Assembly: GCF_958445495.1 (NCBI RefSeq)
Contig: NZ_CAUCSQ010000042.1
Coordinates: forward strand, 1 to 36,614
Length of the DNA: 36,614 nucleotides
DNA from: an uncultured Bacteroides sp.
GTDB lineage: Bacteria; Bacteroidota; Bacteroidia; Bacteroidales; Bacteroidaceae
Reading direction: 5' to 3'
Shown one piece after another: positions 32,208-36,614 of the stretch (position 1 is the stretch's first letter; each line of letters opens with the position of its first letter). Made by a program: the position numbers and the translations under genes. Below the pieces are notes generated by a model that worked only from the letters and a program-made list of their open reading frames with translations, did not search any database and was not told where the DNA came from.

Positions 32208-32215
32208 CAAAGGTA
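32208..32215 (-). promoter_or_regulatory. -7 box TACCTTTG for the AraC gene
   Basis: The minus strand reads TACCTTTG, a full match 34 nt before the ATG at 32174. The stretch 32216-32562 upstream shows no gene or structure I can support. Confidence 0.48.
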
Positions 32216-32606
32216 GTATATTTCCATTCACTGCGTTTTGTTGTAAGGCTCATTTTTTTAGAAGGTTGCCAACTTTGTTTACATTCATACTCCACAGGGA
32301 ACATATTTTCTTCCCCGGTTACTTCCCGGTTGACGAGCCGGGCACTACAAAACACAAAAACAACGGTTATATACCAGTGTCCTCCGTATATCTGTTCCTA
32401 TCATATAGCTTCTCTTCCAGTTCGTCGGAAGAGCTGAAAATTACCCGGATACTCCCCATTATTCAGATAATTCCTCCCTATCATCAACACAGGCATATCT
32501 AAACAGAAATCATTTGACAGTTCCGCCTTTTTTCAAGCGGTAACCCGGCATACGTCTGATAAAAAATGAGAGTGTCAAAATTCAACTTTAGAGGAAATGG
32601 ACTTTT

Positions 32607-32669
32607 CATCTGAAACCTGGCACTCTTCATCAGAAACTCGGCATTCTTCATCTGAAACCCGATATTCTT
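32607..32669. repeat. Three tandem 21-bp repeats
   Basis: Three adjoining 21-bp units start at 32607, 32628 and 32649. Each begins CATC(T/A)GAAAC and ends TTCTT; a fourth unit begins with CATT and stops. Because 21 is a multiple of three, the minus strand reads as a repeated seven-residue pattern (QMKNAEFLMKSARFQMKS). I judge this non-coding. Confidence 0.75.
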
Positions 32670-32686
32670 CATTGGCAATAAAAAAA

Positions 32687-32719
32687 CCGTATCAACTCTA
32701 TTTCTGAGTAATGATACGG
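32687..32719 (-). terminator. Terminator of the YugP-like protease gene
   Basis: On the minus strand CCGTATCA, a 17-nt loop and TGATACGG form an 8-bp stem, followed by TTTTTTT. It lies about 120 nt after the stop of the protease gene and inside the inverted-repeat element. Confidence 0.65.
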
Positions 32720-32841
32720 CCATTTTTATGTTTATCAGTTCCAATCCGTAACTGTTCCGGGTGTTCATCCTAGTTTCGACACACTCCCATTTTCAACTCT
32801 GTGAAAGAACGTCCGGTTTTGGACTTCTACTTTTTTGTCTT

Positions 32842-33522
32842 TTACTCTCTTCTACCCATGAATATCATGATATAGTAAATCAACGTAGCCAGCGAACCGA
32901 GTGCGGCAACCACATACGTATATGCAGCGGAACGGAGAGCATCTTCGGCTTGATTGTGATTGCGGGAGTTGGTTATACCGGATGAACTTAACCAGACAAG
33001 AGCGCGCTTGCTTGCGTTGATTTCAACCGGTAAGGTTATAAAACTGAACAACGTAGTCATCGCAAACAGAATAATACCTGCCAACAATAATTGCGGGAAC
33101 GTGTTAAGCAACAGGATTCCGCCCAACAACACCCACGTCATAATAGAAGACGCGAAACTCACTACCGGAACCAATGCGCTGCGCATTTTCAACGGCGCGT
33201 ACATACGTGCATGCTGGACAGCGTGCCCGCATTCATGCGCAGCTACGGCAGCCGCCATGATACTGTCACTCTCATACACGCCTTCACTCAGATTCACCGT
33301 TTTATTCGCCGGATTATAATGATCGGTCAACCGGCCGGGAGTATGTGTTACCTGTACGTCATAAATTCCATTATCATGCAACATTTTCAGCGCCACGTCA
33401 CGTCCTGTCATGCCATTGCCCGTAGGAATCTGGGAGTATTTCTTGAATTTGTTCTGCAAATTCATCTGTACCAACCAACTGACTACGGCAATTCCAATAA
33501 ATAATACCCAATAAGACATCAT
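32842..33522 (-). CDS. YugP-like membrane zinc metallopeptidase
   Basis: A 226-residue membrane protein of the DUF4538/YugP-like neutral zinc peptidase type. It has an N-terminal membrane helix (YWVLFIGIAVVSWLVQM), the zinc motif AAHECGHAVQHARMYAPL with HExxH at residues 96-100 (HECGH), and later helices (ALVPVVSFASSIMTWVLLGGILLL and LLAGIILFAMTTLFSFITLPVEINASKRAL, then a C-terminal helix AYTYVVAALGSLATLIYYIMIF). The sequence VTHTPGRLTDHYNPANKTVNLSEGVY is highly conserved in this family. The target is unknown. The precise family label is from memory; the HECGH site and topology are seen directly. Confidence 0.88.
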   Translation of the reverse strand: MMSYWVLFIGIAVVSWLVQMNLQNKFKKYSQIPTGNGMTGRDVALKMLHDNGIYDVQVTHTPGRLTDHYNPANKTVNLSEGVYESDSIMAAAVAAHECGHAVQHARMYAPLKMRSALVPVVSFASSIMTWVLLGGILLLNTFPQLLLAGIILFAMTTLFSFITLPVEINASKRALVWLSSSGITNSRNHNQAEDALRSAAYTYVVAALGSLATLIYYIMIFMGRRE

Positions 33523-33572
33523 ATAATTTTCATTTTAATTATTATTCTATAATTCTAAAACAAATAGCTTGC

Positions 33573-33580
33573 CAAAAATA
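33573..33580 (-). promoter_or_regulatory. -7 box TATTTTTG for the protease gene
   Basis: The minus strand reads TATTTTTG, a formal TAnnTTTG match 51 nt before the ATG. It coincides with the U-run of the upstream gene's terminator, so it could be incidental. Confidence 0.33.
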
Positions 33581-33581
33581 A

Positions 33582-33612
33582 GGGGAAACTATCAATGTCT
33601 GAATAGTTCCCC
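33582..33612 (-). terminator. Terminator of the fucosidase gene
   Basis: On the minus strand GGGGAACTAT, a 10-nt loop and ATAGTTTCCCC (one bulged base) are followed by TTATTTTT. It begins 29 nt after the fucosidase stop. Confidence 0.78.
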
Positions 33613-33640
33613 CCTGCTTTTATGAAGAATTAGCTAAAAA

Positions 33641-34939
33641 TTAGTCAATCGTAAGTTCTACCACATAGTCAATATCTTTCGGAATTTCCGGAAGCTCAAG
33701 CAAAACACCTGTTTTTGCCTTGACAAAACGAATCTCCGAACGATCTTTAAACACAAGCGCTTTCTTCACTTTCTTGCCTGTCAAGGGGAGGAATAACGCT
33801 TTGTCTTTCAAGGACAGGATATGTACATACAATTTATTTCCCTTCTGTGTCGTGACTCCCCAGTCGTGAGGTGCAACCACACCGCCGCGTGTTCCGTAAA
33901 TAGTCGTACCATATTGTTTCATCCATTCCCCCACTTCCTGCAAACGTTGTAAAGCCGCAGCGGGCAATTCTCCGTCAGGTTGCGGACCTATATTCATCAA
34001 TAAGTTGGCATTTTTACCGGCTGCTTTCACCAGATAATGAATCAGCGTCTTTGCAGACTTATAGTTCTGGTCGGTAATCTTGTATCCCCACATGCCGTTC
34101 ATCGTCTCACAGGTCTCCAGCGGCAAACGGCTCACTTCTTGTCCGGAGAGTCCCGCCGTATTTTCTCCAGGAAGGTCACGTTCGAATATTTGAATATCTT
34201 CACCGGCAAAAGGAGCCCGATGGTGATTGTTGCCTATCAGGCATCCCGGTTGAAGTTTATGAATCAGAGCATATTGTTCGGATAATTTCCAATCGAAAGT
34301 CTCCGGCTGGTCCCACCATCCGTCAAACCAAACGGCGCCTACCGGACCGTAATTTGTCAGCAATTCCGTCAACTGGTTATTCATAAACCGGTAATAACTT
34401 TCCCAATTTCCTTTCGGATTCGGACGCCCTGTCCCGCGTCCCGTACGCCCCCAAGGATAATCCTCGCGAGTCCAATCGAGATGCGAATAATAAAAATGGA
34501 GTTTTATCCCGTATTTGGCACAGGCAGCGGCCAGCTCTTTTACTATATCTCTTTTAAAAGGAGTGGCTTTCACTACATTGTAATCCGAGTACCGGGTATC
34601 AAACATGGAAAAACCTTCATGATGGCGGGTTGTGAAACAGATGTATTTCGCTCCTGAAGCTTTGATGGCTTCTACCCATTTATCCGCATCAAACCTGGAA
34701 GGATAAAATCCTCCTGCCAGTTTGGCATACTCTTTATAATTCAGGTTCATGTTTGTCATTGTCCATTCGCCGGTAGCAAGCATTGAATACAGCCCCCAAT
34801 GAAGAAATATACCGAATTTGCTGTCCTGGAATTCCTCGCGCGCTTTCAGGTTTTCCTCCGTAGGACGATAGGATGGCTGGGCAAGCGTTCCCAGACTGAC
34901 GGCCAATAATAAAAGACAAGAAATAAAACGTGTTTTCAT
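33641..34939 (-). CDS. GH29 alpha-L-fucosidase, exported
   Basis: A 432-residue glycoside hydrolase with a signal peptide (FISCLLLLAVSLGTLAQ). GH29 features are FQDSKFGIFLHWGLYSM, YICFTTRHHEGFSMFDT, LHFYYSHLDW and VGAVWFDGWWD, where Asp206 is the expected nucleophile. HLDWTREDYPWGRTGRGTGR and NANLLMNIGPQPDGELP complete the family pattern. It removes alpha-L-fucose from host or plant glycans in the periplasm. The acid/base residue varies in GH29 and I do not assign it. No SusC/SusD or other CAZyme genes flank it, so it is an orphan rather than part of a full polysaccharide utilisation locus. The start at 34939 gives the better signal peptide; 34945 is possible. Confidence 0.95.
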   Translation of the reverse strand: MKTRFISCLLLLAVSLGTLAQPSYRPTEENLKAREEFQDSKFGIFLHWGLYSMLATGEWTMTNMNLNYKEYAKLAGGFYPSRFDADKWVEAIKASGAKYICFTTRHHEGFSMFDTRYSDYNVVKATPFKRDIVKELAAACAKYGIKLHFYYSHLDWTREDYPWGRTGRGTGRPNPKGNWESYYRFMNNQLTELLTNYGPVGAVWFDGWWDQPETFDWKLSEQYALIHKLQPGCLIGNNHHRAPFAGEDIQIFERDLPGENTAGLSGQEVSRLPLETCETMNGMWGYKITDQNYKSAKTLIHYLVKAAGKNANLLMNIGPQPDGELPAAALQRLQEVGEWMKQYGTTIYGTRGGVVAPHDWGVTTQKGNKLYVHILSLKDKALFLPLTGKKVKKALVFKDRSEIRFVKAKTGVLLELPEIPKDIDYVVELTID

Positions 34940-34994
34940 AAGCATAGGACTTTATTTTTGCATTTAAAATACGATTACAAAGGTCTGGAAAAAC

Positions 34995-35063
34995 AAGAAG
35001 CCGTATCAAAATAAAACAAGCTATCCCAATGATAGACCGACCTTTATTCTGATACAGCCTCTT
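34995..35063 (-). terminator. Long hairpin between purA and the fucosidase gene
   Basis: Twenty-one-base arms 34995-35015 and 35043-35063 match at 18 positions. In the minus-strand transcript the three differences all become G-U pairs, so the whole arm can pair. In the plus strand they would be mismatches. Inner arms CTATC/GATAG lie in the loop. This polarity fits an RNA structure made by transcription from purA. Confidence 0.62.
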
Positions 35064-35066
35064 CCT

Positions 35067-35099
35067 GAACAGGATTGTTTATTATAGGTTATCCTGTTC
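35067..35099 (-). terminator. Hairpin after purA
   Basis: GAACAGGAT (35067-35075) and ATCCTGTTC (35091-35099) make a perfect 9-bp stem with a 15-nt loop, 16 nt after the purA stop. There is no U-run; it may act with the longer hairpin just downstream. Confidence 0.5.
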
Positions 35100-35114
35100 C
35101 GGACAGCTTACCTG

Positions 35115-36386
35115 TTACTCTTCAGTATAGCGCTCGATAGTCTGCGCCCTGTCCGGACCTACGGATACTATCTTAATCTGCACTCCGAGCTGTTCTTCAA
35201 GGAAAGTCAGATAGGCATTGAACTCTTCAGGGAATTCGTCTTCGCTCTGCATCTTCGTCATATCCGTCCGCCAGCCGGGAAGTTCGGCATACACCGGTTC
35301 CACACCTTCCGTAATGTCATAAGGGAAATAATCTATTTCCTCACCGTTCACCTTATAGGCCACGCAAGCCTTGATTGTTTCAAAAGTATCGAGCACGTCG
35401 CTTTTCATCATTATCAATTTGGTAACCCCGTTTATCATAACGGAATATTTCAACGCTACCAGGTCAATCCATCCGCAACGGCGCTTGCGACCGGTCACCG
35501 ACCCGAACTCATGTCCCAGAGTACACATCTTGTCACCTGTCTCGTCAAACAACTCTGTCGGGAACGGTCCTGCTCCCACACGGGTACAGTATGCCTTGAA
35601 AATACCGTAAACATCGCCGATACGGTTGGGAGCCACGCCCAATCCGGTACAGGCGCCTGCACAAACCGTATTGGAAGAAGTGACAAACGGATATGATCCG
35701 AAATCAATATCAAGCATCGTACCTTGAGCTCCTTCACAAAGCACGCTCTTTCCGTCTTTCAACAAATTGTTTACCTCATGCTCGCTATCTACAAAATGGA
35801 ATTGTTTCAGGTATTCGACTCCTTCCATCCAGGCTTTCTCCAGTTCCGTAAGGTCGTATCCGTAATTCAGGCTTTTTAGAATCTGCTCGTGACGGGCTTT
35901 CGCAGCAGCATATTTCTGCTCGAAGTTATGCAATATATCTCCCACACGAACACCGTTACGACTCACCTTATCCGTATAGGTAGGACCGATGCCCTTACCG
36001 GTAGTTCCTACTTTCGCATCTCCTTTGGCCGCTTCATAAGCTGCGTCCAGGATACGGTGCGTGGGAAGAATGAGGTGCGCCTTCTTTGAAATATGCAAAC
36101 GTTCCTTCAAAGGATGGCCTGACGCTTCGAGCGCTTCGGCTTCCGCTTTAAACAACGCCGGGTCAAGTACGACGCCATTACCGATGATGTTGACCTTGTT
36201 TCCCTGAAAAATACCGGAAGGAATGGAACGAAGTACGTACTTCTGCCCCTCAAACTCCAATGTATGACCGGCATTCGGGCCACCCTGGAAACGGGCAACC
36301 ACATCATATTTAGGTGTTAATACGTCGACTACTTTTCCTTTTCCTTCGTCGCCCCATTGTAATCCTAATAGAACATCTACTTTCAT
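35115..36386 (-). CDS. purA: Adenylosuccinate synthetase
   Basis: A 423-residue enzyme of AMP synthesis: IMP + aspartate + GTP to adenylosuccinate. It opens with MKVDVLLGLQWGDEGKGKVVD, the GTP-loop signature, then FQGGPNAGHT, TTGKGIGPTYTDKVSRNGVRVGD, GAQGTMLDIDFGSYPFVTSSN and GRKRRCGWIDLVALKYS, all diagnostic. It acts in the cytoplasm. It lies 58 nt after the end of a Fur-family regulator gene on the same strand, possibly co-transcribed; no TAnnTTTG box was found in the gap. Nothing odd in motifs or length. Confidence 0.98.
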   Translation of the reverse strand: MKVDVLLGLQWGDEGKGKVVDVLTPKYDVVARFQGGPNAGHTLEFEGQKYVLRSIPSGIFQGNKVNIIGNGVVLDPALFKAEAEALEASGHPLKERLHISKKAHLILPTHRILDAAYEAAKGDAKVGTTGKGIGPTYTDKVSRNGVRVGDILHNFEQKYAAAKARHEQILKSLNYGYDLTELEKAWMEGVEYLKQFHFVDSEHEVNNLLKDGKSVLCEGAQGTMLDIDFGSYPFVTSSNTVCAGACTGLGVAPNRIGDVYGIFKAYCTRVGAGPFPTELFDETGDKMCTLGHEFGSVTGRKRRCGWIDLVALKYSVMINGVTKLIMMKSDVLDTFETIKACVAYKVNGEEIDYFPYDITEGVEPVYAELPGWRTDMTKMQSEDEFPEEFNAYLTFLEEQLGVQIKIVSVGPDRAQTIERYTEE

Positions 36387-36444
36387 AATATATTGATTAG
36401 TTTATTTAATTATCAACCATTCATAGCTTAAACAAGGATGAATC

Positions 36445-36614
36445 CTATTTCATATTTTCCTTTTTGCCGCCGGCGTTTCCTTTCTTCCGCTTGTTCGCCC
36501 TGTCACACTTGCTGCATATACCATATATGTACAACGAATAATGCGAAAGCTGGAACCGACTCAATTTCGTATTTTCAATGGCATGCTGCAATTCCTCGTT
36601 CTGAAACTCGGTCA
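36445..36614 (-). CDS. Fur-family metal or peroxide regulator, C-terminal fragment
   Basis: Only the last 55 residues are inside the window; the start lies beyond it. The visible part, LSRFQLSHYSLYIYGICSKCDRA, has the C-terminal CxxC (CSKC) of the structural zinc site of Fur/PerR proteins, preceded by the HAIE-type segment LQHAIENTKLSRF. The end is a basic tail (NKRKKGNAGGKKENMK). It belongs to the same strand as purA, 58 nt upstream. Whether it senses iron, zinc or peroxide needs the N-terminal part. Confidence 0.82.
   Translation of the reverse strand, partial: TEFQNEELQHAIENTKLSRFQLSHYSLYIYGICSKCDRANKRKKGNAGGKKENMK

Larger units (their letters stand above)
32563..32793. mobile_element. 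MITE-like element with near-perfect inverted ends
   Basis: Left end AAAATGAGAGTGTCAAAA (32563-32580). The right end, read on the minus strand from 32793, begins AAAATGGGAGTGTGTCGAAA: the same sequence with a two-base insertion and two substitutions. The 231-nt interval has no convincing gene and contains three 21-bp tandem repeats and a terminator-like hairpin. No transposase is present. It resembles the element at 27322-27494 in design. Confidence 0.45.

Noticed and set aside
32175..32231. Longer N-terminus of the AraC regulator
   Set aside because: A full TACCTTTG -7 box lies inside the extension, so the longer start would precede transcription.
32541..32560. Third ECF-type promoter (GTAACC then CGTC)
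   Set aside because: The spacer is only 7 nt instead of 15, so the sigma factor could not use it in the same way.
32607..32669. CRISPR array
   Set aside because: The units adjoin with no spacers, are only 21 bp, differ from each other, and there are no cas genes.
32499..32768. 89-codon minus-strand frame with heptad pattern
   Set aside because: The repeated peptide comes from the 21-bp tandem DNA repeats within an inverted-repeat element, and the frame also crosses a terminator hairpin.
33641..34939. Fucosidase as part of a polysaccharide utilisation locus
   Set aside because: No susC/susD pair, sensor or second CAZyme lies on either side within the window.

Overview
The window looks like chromosomal DNA of a gut Bacteroides or close relative (order Bacteroidales). 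The basis is: several upstream regions carry the Bacteroides -7 promoter element TAnnTTTG; strong Shine-Dalgarno sites are mostly absent; and the gene families are typical of Bacteroides (GH29 fucosidase, DUF2157/DUF4401/GDYXXLXY proteins, a small winged-helix protein, groESL, and a group B-like [FeFe]-hydrogenase). No prophage, plasmid genes, CRISPR array, tRNA, rRNA or intact transposase were seen. Species cannot be assigned from reading alone.

Layout, left to right. 1-3.4 kb (+): the end of etfB, then etfA and an acyl-CoA dehydrogenase, an electron-transfer operon closed by two nested hairpins. 3.8-4.3 kb (+): a GAF-type free methionine-(R)-sulfoxide reductase. 4.4-5.7 kb (-): cbpM-like and cbpA co-chaperones. 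5.8-8.7 kb (-): an Omp85-type barrel coupled to a lipid A phosphoethanolamine transferase-like enzyme, with a cluster of palindromes upstream. 8.8-9.8 kb (-): threonine aldolase. 9.9-11.4 kb: an ECF sigma factor and a small membrane protein (-), divergent from a DUF6249-like membrane protein (+). The intergenic region holds two matching, oppositely oriented ECF-type promoters. 11.5 kb: small winged-helix protein. 12.0-14.4 kb (+): DUF2157-DUF4401-GDYXXLXY membrane operon. 14.6-16.6 kb (-): groES-groEL. 16.8-17.9 kb (+): L,D-transpeptidase-like lipoprotein. 18.0-18.5 kb (-): Nudix hydrolase. 18.7 kb (-): an easily missed 58-residue membrane protein.

19.0-24.3 kb (+) is the most distinctive locus. 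It encodes a monomeric, cysteine-rich [FeFe]-hydrogenase followed directly by all three H-cluster maturases in the order hydA-hydE-hydG-hydF. The catalytic motifs deviate from the textbook enzyme (TSCCPSY, VGPC, and GPC replacing GGG in L3), pointing to group B. No NADH-linked electron-bifurcating subunits are nearby, so ferredoxin is the likely partner. 24.4-26.9 kb (+): S9 peptidase. 26.9-27.7 kb: non-coding, with a terminator and a MITE-like inverted-repeat element. 27.7-29.0 kb (-): hisS. 29.2-32.2 kb (-): AraC regulator, CMD-cupin fusion, and Tat-signal aldo/keto reductase. 32.2-32.8 kb: a second MITE-like element with three 21-bp tandem repeats. 32.8-34.9 kb (-): YugP-like zinc protease and a GH29 alpha-L-fucosidase. 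35.1-36.6 kb (-): purA and the C-terminal end of a Fur-family regulator.

The strongest hunting results are the hydrogenase operon with its adjacent tiny membrane gene and AT-rich inverted repeat, the divergent ECF promoter pair (GTAACC-15 nt-CGTC on both strands), and the two small inverted-repeat elements. The hydrogenase class itself is known. I did not find convincing proof of a wholly new system.
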